64,000 nucleotides of DNA. It comes from Selaginella tamariscina (lineage: Eukaryota; Streptophyta; Lycopodiopsida; Selaginellales; Selaginellaceae). A program made the position numbers and the translations under genes. The notes below the pieces were generated by a model. That model searched no databases and was not told the DNA's origin. It worked only from the letters and a program-made list of their open reading frames with translations. The stretch covers positions 412,501 through 476,500 of the forward strand of contig PUQB01000143.1 of NCBI GenBank assembly GCA_003024785.1, given 5' to 3'. The first letter of the stretch is position 1. Each line of letters opens with the position of its first letter. Of this stretch, positions 48,121-60,949 are shown piece by piece.

Positions 48121-48860
48121 TACATATTACATGGGTTTAGGGTTTAGGGTTTTGGATTTAGGATGGATCATGCATGGTGTGTATGTATGGGAGAAGAGAG
48201 AGTGTTGAAAAATTATTTTTGTACACATTGCATATATTAGTACACACATATACTTACACATATTACACAGATATACATACATAGTATATGAGAGAAAAGA
48301 GATAGTACATATTATGGATCATGCATGGTGTGTATTATACACACAAACAACATACATAGTACATAATATTAGAGAGACCGAGTACATATTATAGATCATG
48401 CATGGTGTGTATGTTTGAGAGAAGAGAGACAGTACATATTAACATGGATCATGCATGGTGTGTATGTATGAGAGAAGACAGAAAGTACACATATATACAT
48501 ACAGAGTACACATATATACATACACACGTGTATACACACATACATACATACATATTACATGAGTAAATTCATTGTGTTACATATTAGGGTTTAGGGTTTA
48601 GGGTTAGGATGGATCATGCATGGTGTGAAGAGAGAGTGTTGAAAAATTATTTTTGTACACAACATGTATACACAAGGTTTAGGTTTAGGGTTTAGGGTTT
48701 ACTCCCAACAAGCTTAATATAAATATTACACATGTAAATTCAATGTGTTACATACACACAGATTGAGTACATATATCATACATGCGTTGAACATGATGTT
48801 TTCAATAAAAGCAACATATTTCTTCAGTTTGGTTTAGGGTTGTGCGTGTGTGTGCATATG
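48121..48860. repeat. Interstitial telomere-like and ATCATGCATGGT repeats
   Basis: TTTAGGG-type runs at about 48,134-48,163, 48,587-48,606 and 48,674-48,701. Interspersed are five copies of GGATCATGCATGGTGTG (about 48,163, 48,315, 48,395, 48,447 and 48,610), the second to fourth within variants of TATTA(T)GGATCATGC. Confidence 0.8.
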
Positions 48861-48951
48861 TGTTTTTGTAAGTTCTTGTAATGCGTGTGTAAATTTATGA
48901 TTGTGTTTATATATGTGTGCAAAACAAACATCGAATAATTAAGAAAATAAT

Positions 48952-49800
48952 ATTAATAAACACACTATGAACATATTTTAAATTATACATAATAATAATA
49001 ATTTTATCTATATATAGCCATATATAGTTTTAAAATAATATATTAATTTAATATTGATAAAAAGGTTTAACATTGAAATATTCTTGAAATAATAAGAAAT
49101 TAATTGAGAAAATCCCATTAATATATACAAATGTAAATTAAGTACTCAAATAATTAACTAAATTAATTATCATAATCATGTTTAATATTGGAATATTCTT
49201 GAATAATAAGAAAATAATAAAGAATATCCCATTAATATAAAGAAGATTAATTACTCAAGTAATTAAGGAATGATATTAATATACACACTATGAACATATT
49301 TTAAATTATACATAATAATACATCATTTTATTAATATATAGCCATATATAGTTTTAATAATATATATTAATTTAATATTGATAATAAGGTTTAACACATG
49401 AATATTCTTGAAATAATAACAAATTAATTGAGAAAATCCCATTAATATATACAAATGTAGAATAATTACTGCAATAATTAAGAACAAGACTAATTTAATT
49501 ATGATAATCATGTTTAATATTAGAATATTCTTCAAATATTAATAAAATAATAAAGAATATCCATTGATACTAGGAAATGAAAACTAAATACTCGAGTAAT
49601 TAAGAAAATAATAATAATAAACAGACTATGAATATATTTTAAATGATACATAATAATATATCAATTTATTTATGTATAAGTATATATATATTAATATATA
49701 TATAATATAACTTGAATACTAAGAATGTAAATATAGTTTAAAATTTCGTAATATTAAACAGCTTGAATCACTTGAATAACATTAAATGCAATTTTAAAAT
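48952..49800. repeat. ~325-338-bp AT-rich tandem repeat, about 2.5 copies
   Basis: The landmark CACTATGAACATATTTTAAA recurs at about 48,963, 49,286 and, diverged, 49,624. Other landmarks (GCCATATATAGTTTTA, AATATTCTTGAA) keep the same spacing. Confidence 0.8.
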
Positions 49801-50274
49801 ACTCATTGGAACTGGAGAGTATATATGTCAGAGTGTCGGATATTTGTGTCAACTCATCTTTTATTTTCTGTTCTTTTTAAAAAATTTGAATTTCTGACAT
49901 ATGTATTGTCGGTCTGACATGTAAATTTGAAAATGCATTTAATTTCCCACTCAAATTCAGATCTGGTTCTTTCTCCGGCAAGGGTTTCTTCATTTCTGTA
50001 TTTTTCACTCTTTAGATCTTCTTTTTTCTTCATAGTGATCATCTCAGGAGCGAGATTAAATTGGGTGCTATTCTTTATAGGAAAGCACGCGCCTTCAGTG
50101 CTGTTTACAAGTAAGTATTATAAACAAATTAAAAATACTTATAAAGATTCACTCTCTTACATTCTCTCTTAAAATTATAATTTAGGGGTTTAGGAATGCA
50201 TAGGATTATAATAATTCCGTTAGGGATTTATCTCGTTTAAATATCCTTTTAACTTAATATTCTAGGTTAACCGG

Positions 50275-50702
50275 GGCGGCGGGATTAATCCGGCCATTTC
50301 TTTTTCGCCTCTTCGAAGAGGTGGCGGATTAATCCCACCACCATCTCTCGGGCAATGCTTCTCCGCCATGAAAAAGAGTGGCGGGATTAATCCCGCCGAT
50401 AAGAGTTGTCGACGGGATTAATCCCGCCAACCATTTTAGGAGGCAGGGAAGGGGTGGCGGGATTAATCTCGCCACACTTCCCTGTTTTAAGGATTTGGGA
50501 CATGATTTATCCTGAGATCTCTTTGAAATCATAGTTTTGGAGAGAGTTATGTGCGGGTTTAATCCCGCACCCATCCCCGTCGTAAGAATTGTGGGCGGGA
50601 TTAATCCCGCCGACTCTCTCCGAAGGGGTTGAGTCGGCGGCGGGATTAATCCGCCGACCGTTCCTCGTCGGAGGGATTCGTGGGCGGATTTAATCCCGCC
50701 CA
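50275..50702. repeat. Second palindromic array, about 9 sites
   Basis: Diverged copies of the same GGCGGGATTAATCCCGCC palindrome, for example near 50,380, 50,410, 50,455, 50,594 and 50,640, one with TTTAA in place of ATTAA. It ends about 180 bases before the DUF7869-like gene. Confidence 0.9.
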
Positions 50703-50878
50703 TCAGTTGTATTAATCAAACATGAGATATTATCTCTAAACATAATTATGTATTATTGCATATGTATATTATTAAGTAACCGTAATTCAGATTTCTTAGA
50801 AATATTGCATAAACAGATATCATAAATAATACAATTATTTATGTGCAGGACAATATGTTTTAATACTAAAGATAAAGT

Positions 50879-53605
50879 ATGTCTTCTTCGGAACAACGAG
50901 ATAGTTGCACTGGAACTGTGGAAGTTCGAGATAATAATGCATCATGTACAATATTGTCCAAGGATCTTGTGTGTACGTATGGGTGAACACCATTTACAAG
51001 CATGTTGAGGTTCTGGGAATGGAATTTGAGGAGGGTTCTCCTGTATTGTGGAATTTGGATGAAGTCAAGGCTGACACAGAATATGCAGAGTCACAAACAA
51101 ATAGTAGCACGAGTTTACCAGATGATGGCTTGCCTGCTGTGATGGATGGAGGTGATTCTCTTTCTTCGTGAGATTGAAGTCGGAAGAGGCATCATCACAG
51201 TTATAAATCCAATGGAAGCAGTGTCAGAAAGAAACTAGGGTCCGACTTCGTGGGTGTAGTTTGACAGAGGTTTCACTTAATGGCACATTGTATCCTGGAT
51301 CCCTCGTGGCGAACATCTGAATTAAGACGGCAAGATGGTTTAACATATTCTGGGTTGGATTTCAATAATAACAACCCGAAGAACAACTCATATTTGAAGA
51401 GGTTCCTTGCATTGGTCCTATTGTAAGAAAAAGGCGATTCATGGGTTGTACATTTCCCCTGCAAGTTTCAGCAAGAGGGTAAAGATGGATCTACATCTTC
51501 CGAAAGTGTTACGAGCATTTCTCACGATTGACTGTTGCAAGAAGAAGTGTTGTCAGATGGCAGACCGGAATGAAAATTACCAATGTAGACATGTCTTTCG
51601 TATGCTCACCCAAAAGCAAAGGCATGAGTTTTGTAATGCTGCACTAACTGGGTGTATTGATGGAATGGCCTCGACACAGGTTATCAGAGTACATCCATGG
51701 TATTTAATAAGGTGGCCATCTGCTTCAAAGCTTGGTACAGTATATACGGGATCCGAAAGACCACGTTCTACCGTCGGAGGGATGAGTGGCTAGATGGAGC
51801 GCGAACCTCAGTTCATGGGAACACTCGCTTGGTCAAAACCCGCTCTCACATCATGGTAGCCATAGAGAATACTCAAGGCTTTTGTGAAGCAATGCAGACA
51901 GGATGCCTCACAAATGCCGAACCACAAATGCAGGGGTCAGGGAAAATCTCAAGGTTTTGCCTTCAATCTACACTCAATTGAAGCTGTGTGAACATGAACA
52001 AGTGCCTCAGTTTGATGGGGCTCCAAGCAATCTGCACTGGTACCTTCAACAACATATGGAATACTCATTTTAAGGATGTGGAGATTGCAAAACACAGCTT
52101 TTCCAAGTGTGACACTTGTACATCATTGAAGGCTGCAGAGGCTTGTGCAAAAACCTGGTGGAGATCACTGCCATTCAAGAAGATGGAGGCCCACATGATT
52201 GCACAACAAACTTGCCGATCTCAGTACTATGCACACCGCATGCTTTCTGTGTCACGCCCATCAGAGTACCTGGCTTGATCCATGACAAGATGGATCATTC
52301 AAATACCAGCATTCCAAAGCTTTTGCAACACCAAAGTGCCTTAGAAATGTCATGAAACTTCCGATTTCATTGACAGGTGTGCTAACACATGGACACGGTT
52401 GTGAGTCATATGAACACTTTTCACTTCCACATTGGTCTAGCGACTCCAATTTCACTATTGGGTCGTTAGCCATGTGTTCAGAAACCTTGAAGCCCACTCA
52501 CAGACAAGTCCTATCAGTGATCTCAAAGTGAAGAAACAACACCTTCAACCTTTACATAATGCTCTCATGAACACGTCTTACTTGAGGCTACTTGGGAATA
52601 TGAGAGGCATTGTCAACAGCCTGCACAGAAAACAGATGGCCCTGTTGAGAGTTCTGGTTCAGTGGAGGGATCTAGCTCAAATAGTGTACATGTGTCCTCA
52701 ACATCAAATAACTTCCTCGTCATTTGCTTTTACAGATGGATAATTGTGCAGGCGAGAACAAAAATAGTAAATCATTTTACTTAAGGGTTTCTCAAGCTCA
52801 TACTTACTTTTATTTTCTAGATATGTGCTAGCATACTTGTCAATGCTTGTTTGCCAAAGGTGTTTGAAACAATCACGCTCAGTTTCCTTATGGTTGGTCA
52901 CACTCATGAAGATATTGATGTGTTCTTCAGCAAGGTCTCCAACTCTACAAAAAGGACAAGTGCACTTTACCGCATATGATGAATCTTTTTGAAAATTGCA
53001 TCTCCAAAAAAAGTTTGCTTTGCTTGTGACTGAGGTGCCAGACTTCAAAAAAATTCTCAAGGAGTATATAAAAGAAGGGAGTGATTCTTTAGTTGGTCAC
53101 CTTGTGCCGCTACAATTCTTTTTCTCCATACGAGATGGTAATACCTATTATGCAGTACAAGTTACGGCCATCAGAGCAGGAGTGGTTACTGAAAGAGGGC
53201 TTAATGCTCTTCAAAAGTGGAGAGGATGGAAAGCCACTTCTCCCAGAAGGACAACTAGAACCCTATTCCATTGAGTGCCCAGCTCAAGGAACAAGGTTAT
53301 TATTGATGGCATCAAAAAATAATGTGGCATGGGTTCAAAAATCGATGCCAAAGAATTCTGATAAGGCAACTGGTTACCAGAACTATATAACATGTGGTCG
53401 ACTATTGGGAGACTGTTGTTCGAGAGTTGGAAGGGCCTACTGTCACAAGTACAGAATTGCAACACCTTTCTGGCCTAAAATAAGGTGGCGAGAGGAGATT
53501 GAAATGACATCACTGAGCATAGACGACATAGAAGCCATAGTGATGTGGAAGTGCAAACCCCACACTTTGTTGGACAAAGGAACCAAAAACCTAAACATAC
53601 TTTGA
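50879..53605 (+). pseudogene. DUF7869-type putative transposase-like gene, broken
   Basis: First ATG 50879 (MSSSEQRD). Successive frames are collinear with the DUF7869 protein pattern as I recall it. N-terminal part: CCKKKCCQM and FRMLTQKQRHEF (51,530-51,640), VAICFKAWYSIYGIRKTTFYRR (51,711-51,776), then TGTFNNIWNTHFKDVEIAKH and FSKCDTC (52,035-52,120). Putative catalytic-fold segments: IHDKMDHSNTSIPK near 52,280, MDNCAGENKN near 52,737 and VGHTHEDIDVFFS near 52,890, giving three conserved Asp-containing motifs. C-terminal part: TEVPDFKKILKEYIKEG and EGQLEPYSIE (53,030-53,275). At least six frame changes occur. A relict intron is suspected at about 52,770-52,828 (TTTTATTTTCTAG end). Function as a transposase is inference. 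Confidence 0.7.
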
Positions 53606-55487
53606 TTGTTGCCAGGATCTTCAAAAACTAATGATGGTTCTCATTACTCCAGATGCGTCATATAATCAGCCTATTTGGATGGGTTAAATTATCGACACAC
53701 CTGAAGTAATCACAAAAAATAGTATTGTTAAGGTTGCATGTTCAAACCACAAAAAGGCGACACGAGAAGGAGAGCGAAGATATAATGGATGCCTAGAGAA
53801 AACATGGTCTCCCAATCAAAAAGACCCAGCATGTTTTTAAATGTTAAATCCATTCGATATGGGTGGATGTCAAAAGCGTTGATAAAGTCACGATTAACAA
53901 AACTGCAAGGGAATGTATGTTTTCTGAAGCTTAAAGCAATTACAAATTATAAAATATCATATATTTAATATTCATAATTATTATAACTCTTTAATAATAG
54001 TACCAAATTGTATACTAACTATATAAATTTAAAAAATGATATGGAAGATTGACTATATTATTATAGGATTTTATATATATATTATTACTACTACAAATTT
54101 AATTAATAATGTTATATTTAAATATTAATATTTTAATAACAACATCAATATTTATATAATGTACCTCTTATGCTCTTCCTTAATTGTTATATTAGGCAAT
54201 ATATTATATAATTTAATACCTTCTACTTTTATAATGTTATTAATTTTTGTTCATGAATGTTATAATTTATTAAAGGGTAGAATACAAATAAGAGATATTC
54301 TAAAGAATATTCTATTTTCAAATATATTCTAAAGAATATTCCTTTAATATTAGAAAATGCTAATTAAATAGCTAAAATTGCTAATTATTAGGAAATGGGA
54401 CTATAGCCATGCCCATTTTAGTTACAACTTGCATCGATGTTTCTAATTTCTATATGTCATTGGCATGCATGGAATGCTTAGTTACATTCAACCTTTGACA
54501 ATCAATGTCTTCAAGTGCATAAAGTTATTTGTTGGTGTCATATGTGAATGGTGCAAGTTCAATGATACTAGCAATTCCAACCCGTTTGTTCTTGTCATGT
54601 TAATCAAATGAATACCATGTAGTTCCTCCTTGCATATGTCTCTCCCTGTAGTAGGCAAATACAAAATCCAAATGCCTTTCTATGGCAATGTAGGAAGATC
54701 TTGTATATCTATGTTCTCCTTGAGTTTCTCCATGTGTTTCCCACTTTCTTCCTGATATTTAAAACACTACCAATATACCAAACACACCTAATATATCCCT
54801 TACTATTATGCCTTCTGCCCTTGCACTAGACTTCTATTGTCAGGAATGTTCTCCTCAAATGGTATATCACTATCAAACCCAACACAAATGGTTGTTGATG
54901 CACTCCAAGGCTTAGTTATACAAGCATACACAATGTTGTTTTTTACACAAGTTAGTTTATCCCTTGAAAGTTATAGGTTTCTATTTAGTTGGCTCACCAA
55001 TGTGCTCTTGCAAACATCCTTCCATCCACCCTAACCATTGATTTGATTTGAACCAACTGAATGTCATTGGCCACATCCAAAACCTCATCAAATACATGCC
55101 TTAATTTAAACATGTCTATCAACAATTTGTCCTCTTCAACCTCACTTTCCTCAACACAATCCTCTAAAACTTAAATATCCATAAGCCCAATAAGATCGTC
55201 TAACTTGTCTTAGCTTGCATTTGAAATCTCAGATATGTTTTTGTAAAAATCTTTGATTTTCCAAAGTGGTTGTAATTAAAAAAGGCCATCAACGAATTAT
55301 GATGTTCTACAAATCATACCAAGTTCATGACATAGTTCATGTGCTAAATTAAGTTCATAATAATAACTTCTTTATCAATTACTAATATAAAAAAGTCAAA
55401 AATGTTAGCATATTAAACAATTCTAATTTGTTATTACTCAAACTTCACCCAAATAGTTTCTAATTTAGCATGTGCCTTCATAAACTT
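53606..55487. other. Intergenic with a faint minus-strand coding remnant
   Basis: 53,606-54,420 is AT-rich with nothing seen. On the minus strand between about 55,240 and 54,420, pieces such as LIDMFKLRHVFDEVLDVAND and RHLDFVFAYYRERHMQGGTT suggest an old gene or transposon, full of stops. I cannot assign it. Confidence 0.35.
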
Positions 55488-55497
55488 CAACTCTTAG

Positions 55498-55764
55498 GTG
55501 ACCATGTGGACAATATGGCAAGTCCGCAATACAGAGGTTTTTCAAGGGCATAGATGGAGTCTGCAACGAACGGTGGCATTTATGTGGGTAACTTTAGTTT
55601 CATTAGTAGCCGGCTCGTATGAGGAAGCACGTGCCATGTGTGATATTGGGAGTACCGAGTATACGAAGAACAATGGCTGCCAGCATTTGGTCACATGGTG
55701 CAAAGACAGGGGAACTTGCGCACATCCGTTTACTGGAGGTGGCAACCGCCCTTGTGGTTTCTAG
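55498..55764 (+). mobile_element. Possible LINE polyprotein C-terminal fragment
   Basis: An 88-codon frame starts MTMWTIWQVRNTEVFQGHRW, the WxIWxxRNxxVF pattern common after the reverse transcriptase in plant LINEs. No RT lies upstream. A GATGTGGC-rich minisatellite follows (55,815-55,890). Confidence 0.4.
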
Positions 55765-56225
55765 AGGGAGATGCTTCGTTGGATGCTGCCTAGAGAGACT
55801 GATTTCCACCTTGGTGGCTGATGTGGTAGGTAGCTGATGTGGCAGGTGACTGGCGTGGCAAGTTGCTGATGTGGCCGTGGATGACGTGGCAAAGGTAGAT
55901 GAATAGGCTAGGCTAGTGGGCAGGGCAGTAGCAAATAAGGTAGGTTTCCCCTTATACGCAAAGGAATTCTCTGATGTACACTACTACACTACTGAATAAG
56001 TTACACAGAATTCCCATAAACTTCAACTCTTATACTACCTCAAAAATTACTATTTGATTGATAACCCTACACTATCCATGAGCTTCTTACCATCATAAAC
56101 TTGTCCATTTTGAACCATTCTTCCAACAAATTCTAACATGCATCAAACCAGTCGATGCCAATAGGACCTTGTAACTTGGATGAAATTCTCAAAATTACCT
56201 GATTAAGTGGATTACAAAGTGACAT

Positions 56226-56428
56226 TGAAAGAGCAGATTATATTAAATGAAAATCTGATATCTTAGTTTACAAAAAACCTGCTTATATACAGGAGTCTCC
56301 TGCCACGTGGCACACATGCGACACGTGGCGCTGACACATGGGGGCCAGATCACACCCATGGTCACTACGCATGTGCGTATATACACATGCGTATATACGG
56401 TACGTTATCTAATATACAGTATCTTACA
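56226..56428 (-). repeat. Gypsy 3' LTR
   Basis: Plus strand begins TGAAAGAGCAGATTATATTA, ends CAGTATCTTACA. It contains the duplicated motif CATGCGTATATAC. Confidence 0.95.
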
Positions 56429-59400
56429 CTATCCTCCCCTCTGCGGCTGTGTAGATGGTGATGGATCTGATGGTCCTGGATCCGTGTGAGCTGGGCCATC
56501 TAAGGTATGACCAAATGTACTCAACGAGTCTCGAACGACAAACCGTTTCATTCGAACCACGTGAACTATCTCAACCTCATGAGATCCCACCAACTTTACT
56601 TGATATACCTGAGGACCAACCTTTCGGAGTACTCGGTAGGGACCAAGCCACTTGTGTAATAAACCAGTTGCAAGCCCAGGTGCAGTCAGCTTGGGAAAAC
56701 GTACCAGGACTAAGTCACCGTCAGCAAAATCTGGTGGAATTTGATGTCGTGTATTGTAAGAAGATTGCTGCCGCATTTGAGCTCGACCAAGATGTTCAGC
56801 AGACTCTGCACGCAGAAGGGCAAAACAGCATCCAAATGTCGGAGCCCACATCTTTGCATCCTCGGCACGTGGCAGATTCGATGATAACCCCAATTCACTA
56901 GGCAACTTAGGATCATATCCATACAATGCCTTGAATGGAGAGATACCAATCGAACTCTGAATGCCTGTTACATAAGCAAATCTCAAACATCGCAAATACC
57001 AATCCCAGTCCGTGTGATTGAAGTTCACATACTTCGAGATCATACCCTTGAAGGTCCGATTCAATCGCTCCACCAAACCATCAGTTTGTGGATGATACGG
57101 AGAGGCAAATGAATGTTTTACCCTAACCTCTCACACAACACTCGGAATACCTCTGCAATGAAAGCGGGGCCATTGTCTGATAACATCCGCTCTGGACAAG
57201 AATGCTGCAAAACCACATTATCAAACAGAAACAAAGCTGTTGACATGGCAGTTGCATCCGGAAGAGCACCAACCTCTACCCATCGAGTTAAATAATCGGA
57301 TACAACAATGATGTACTGGTTACCTTGAGAAGAACGTGGAAAAGGTCCCATTAAATCCACTGCAATTAACTCAAAAGGGCGAGAGACATTGATGGATTCC
57401 AACACTCCCATGGCCGAGTCGTAGAGGAATTCCGAGTTTGACAAGTGGGACAACTTTGAATATACCTGATCACATCACCACGCATGCTTGGCCAATAAAA
57501 TGATCGGCGCAGCTTCTCCAACACTCGTTGATGACCAAGATGACCTCCAACAATAGGTGAATCATGATATGCTCGAAGAAGGTGTGGAACATATGTAGAG
57601 GGTACAACCAACGCCATCTGTCCTTGGATTTGTCCAATAAATACAATAACCATCCTGAAGTCGAAACTGAGCATGATATTGTCGAAACCGAGGTTCGGAA
57701 GACGGAATTGCAAACGCATCGCGTAATTGCTTCGTCCATGGTTCATGTTTTTGAGCATCCTGCCACTGTTCCAAGGATGGTAAGTCGGCATCGAATACCT
57801 GAGGGGCTTGTATCAAACCAAAATGCTGCAGCTACTGCATGAGCAGGCAAAGTGGAATCGGAGAGGGTGCTCGAGAAAGTGCATCCGCATCCACCATTGT
57901 TCGCCCAGGCCTGTGCACCACCTTAAAGTTATATACCTGGAGACGTAATGCCCCATCTGGCTACGCGACCCACTAAATTCTTCCGTTTTAATAAGGAAGT
58001 GACAGCAGCATGATCACACTCCAAAAGTGTTTCACTCCCATGTAAGTAGGCATGAAGTCGTTCAAAACCCCAAACAGCAGCAAGGCATTCTTTTTCAGTA
58101 GTGGAATAATTCCGCTCAGCCGGCGTGAGTACTCGACTAATGTAAGCCACCGGGTGTCGAATTGAAGAATCCACAGCATCAGTTTGCATCAATACACCAC
58201 CAATACCAACATCTGAGGCATCTACTCGTAAAATGAACGGACGAGTAAAATCTGGGTATTGAAGCAATGGTGGAGTTGTCAGGAACTCTTTTAACTGGTC
58301 AAATGCCTGCTGACACCTGCGAGTCCACCTGAAAGATACCTGTGGACGAACTAACTCCCGAAGAGGGGCAGTTCGATCAGTGAGATGATCGATGAATCGA
58401 CCCAAGTACTGCACCGTGCCCAAGAAACGCTGGACTTCCTGTACTGTACGGGGACGAGGAACTCTCGAACAGCTCGCAACTTCATTGGATCCACCTGTAA
58501 ACCCTCTCGAGATATACGGTAACCCAAGTAAGTGGTGTCGGTCGAACCAAACACACACTTTTCAAGTTTCAACTTCAGGCCAACTTCTCGAAATCGATCA
58601 AGAACGCGCCGTACATCACGAATGTGATCCTCCCAAGAACCAGACCCATGAATGAGCACATCGTCGATAAAATCGGCAGTGATATCAGGCATATCGGAAA
58701 GAAGCTCATCCATCATGCGTTGAAAGGTGGCAGGAGCTGAAGTCAATCCAAAAGGCATGACCAAAAACTCGTAAAGACCAAATGGTGTCCGGAAGGCCGT
58801 TTTTGGAATATCCTCCTCAGCCATAGGAACCTGCCAATATCCTGATGCCAAATCCAACTTAGTAAACCATCGACTCTGACCCAAACGATCTAATAGATCG
58901 GCAGAGTTCGGAAGTGGATAGACATCTTTGATGGTAACATCGTTAAGAGGTCGGTAATCCACACAAAATCGGAGAGATCCATCAGGCTTGGGAACCAAAT
59001 GAGGTTCACATGCCCATGGACTCCGTGACGGACGACACACTCGTTTACCAATCATATCAGTAACAGCTGTTCGCATGGCTGATAACTCCTTTGGTGACCT
59101 GCGTCGAACCGGGACTTTGAAAGGCTTTGCATTGCCGGTGGGTATACAGTGTCGAGTCTTCACACGTGCACCTTGGGACAGATCAAATTTGAACAAACTT
59201 GCATACTGTTTCTTAAGTTGTTCGATGCAGTGTGCTCGACACTCAGGTGACGGATCCGGCATTTGAACCTGTTGAGATGAACACCACCCAAGACCGGAAT
59301 CAAAGGAGCTGTATGCGTGATACAAACAGCAACAAGCTTCTCTGGACGTAAAGGAACAGACTGCAAAGACACAGACTCCAAGCGTAATACAGGAGGAGAG

Positions 59401-59654
59401 AGTGAAAAATCACATGTACCTTTCGACTGCTTTAACCAATCACATCCCAGAATGATGTCAAAGACCTGGGAAGGGACAACCCTAAGAGACCCAGAGGGAA
59501 ACTTACAGTTGGCACCCATAACCAGCGTAGTCGAAGTGGTGTACTGTGATACTGCACGAGACTGCCCATTACCATATAAAATGTGCAAGACCTTATCTGC
59601 TCGTCTTAAGGGTAATGAGCACCGATGCGCTAGAGAAGTAGTTATGGAAGACAT
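56429..59654 (-). pseudogene. pol: Gypsy pol (PR-RT-RH-IN)
   Basis: Protease C-terminal part DIILGCDWL near 59,450. RT open over 59325-58351: LVPKPDGSLRFCVDYRPLND, MPFGLTSAPATFQRMM and FIDDVLIHG, the last replacing the usual YxDD tyrosine by phenylalanine. RNase H over 58558-57929 (FILRVDASDVGIGGVL, STTEKECLAAVWGFE). Integrase zinc region near 57,600 (HLGHQRVLEKLRR...CPTCQTRN), core over 57453-57118 (IAVDLMGPFPRSSQGN, SDNGPAF) and C-terminal part 57076-56429 (WLGPYRVLRKVGPQVYQVKL). Single-base frame changes near 58,360-58,550, 57,830, 57,370 and 57,100 interrupt it. Confidence 0.85.
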
Positions 59655-60898
59655 ACTGATCCTGTATCCACAAGCACTGTGACTGAAACATCATTCACTC
59701 GTGCAGAAAATGTGAAAACTGGATGATTTGGTGGAACTTGCAACCCTTGATATGCATAGCGAAAAAACATGGAGGTGAGTTTCTCATCGCACGGGATCCC
59801 TCCGTCGCCCGTACGATTACTGGTTTTCCGCAACAGATCCACCCGCAAGAGAAGCGTCATCATCTGGAAGCTCATCATCAGACATAATGGCCGCCACAGG
59901 ACACCATCCGGAACATATGGTCGCCAGCCTGGATGTGGTGGACGCCAATCAGGATACACATCGCATGCCCGCCAAGTATGTCCAGGTGCCCAACAGGCCC
60001 AACAATGAACTTGATTGGGTCGACCTGCATTGTTCCGATTCCTCCTGTCACGAATCCGTGGATTTTGACCACCACGGGCAGGAACTGGAGCAGGTGCAGG
60101 ACGATTTCGTGGAGGTGGTCCACGGGGTGGGCCCCGAGGTCGACCACGAAAGGCTTGTCGTGCGGGCACATATGCAGCAGCATCAACCTCCATTGGATCA
60201 GCACGCTGAACAAGAGGAGCAGGTAACCCAAGGGGAACACGGCCCTCACCAGGCACCAACTCAAAACGTTGAGCTAGTGCAAAAGCTTCCTCCAATGTGG
60301 TAGGACGAAGAGCCCGAACGAATCGAACAAGTTCGGGTCGCATAGTTGGCCATAACATACCGAGCTTAATAGGCTCAGGCATGTTAGGATATGCACGCCG
60401 AACTAAATCCCCGAACCTAATACTAAACCGCATAACAGACTCACCAGGATGTTGTCGTATCGCATGCAGTTGTTGGAAAGCATCATCTGAATCCTCAACT
60501 TTGCCAAACGTACGTTTGAGGCATTCCGTTAACCGATTACTATTGGCTTGAATCTCCGCAGCCAATCCATTATACCACTTGAGCGCAGGGCCTTCCAAAC
60601 ATGTAGGGAATTCTCTGAGAGCACGGGCCTCATCCCAACCATGGTAACGAACAATGACTTGGAAATGATCAAACCAGTGGTATACATCATCTCCCGGATC
60701 ACCACAAAAAGATCGGGGTCGAACCCTCGGATTTGTGGCCTGTGAAGAAGATGAAGGAGTACTAGAAGCAGATCCCCCGGCATGAGGCTCAGACGGGGAA
60801 GAGGAGGACGGACCCTCAACAAAGCGCTCCAACAACTTAGTTTGTGCATCAATAGCAGTAGCAATAATGCTAAAAGCCGTCTCCATGTTCATTGTCAT
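59642..60898 (-). CDS. gag: Gypsy Gag with start of protease
   Basis: First ATG 60898 (MTMNMETAFS). Ser-rich linker, then the capsid region YHWFDHFQVIVRYHGWDEAR, FPTCLEGPALKWYNGL and LHAIRQHPGESVMRFSIRFG. An Arg/Pro/Gly-rich basic region and one zinc knuckle CWACWAPGHTWRAC follow. Protease begins VTVLVDTGS near 59,655, and the frame is lost at once; the rest of protease is in a shifted frame from 59,654. About 418 codons. Confidence 0.85.
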   Translation of the reverse strand: MTMNMETAFSIIATAIDAQTKLLERFVEGPSSSSPSEPHAGGSASSTPSSSSQATNPRVRPRSFCGDPGDDVYHWFDHFQVIVRYHGWDEARALREFPTCLEGPALKWYNGLAAEIQANSNRLTECLKRTFGKVEDSDDAFQQLHAIRQHPGESVMRFSIRFGDLVRRAYPNMPEPIKLGMLWPTMRPELVRFVRALRPTTLEEAFALAQRFELVPGEGRVPLGLPAPLVQRADPMEVDAAAYVPARQAFRGRPRGPPRGPPPRNRPAPAPVPARGGQNPRIRDRRNRNNAGRPNQVHCWACWAPGHTWRACDVYPDWRPPHPGWRPYVPDGVLWRPLCLMMSFQMMTLLLRVDLLRKTSNRTGDGGIPCDEKLTSMFFRYAYQGLQVPPNHPVFTFSARVNDVSVTVLVDTGSVCLP

Positions 60899-60949
60899 GG
60901 AAACAAGAAAAGAAAAGCGGAAGAAAGGAATACCCAACTTCTCCACCAA

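Noticed and set aside
59887-60303. 138-codon plus-strand ORF
   Set aside because: It is the shadow of the gypsy Gag basic region on the opposite strand.
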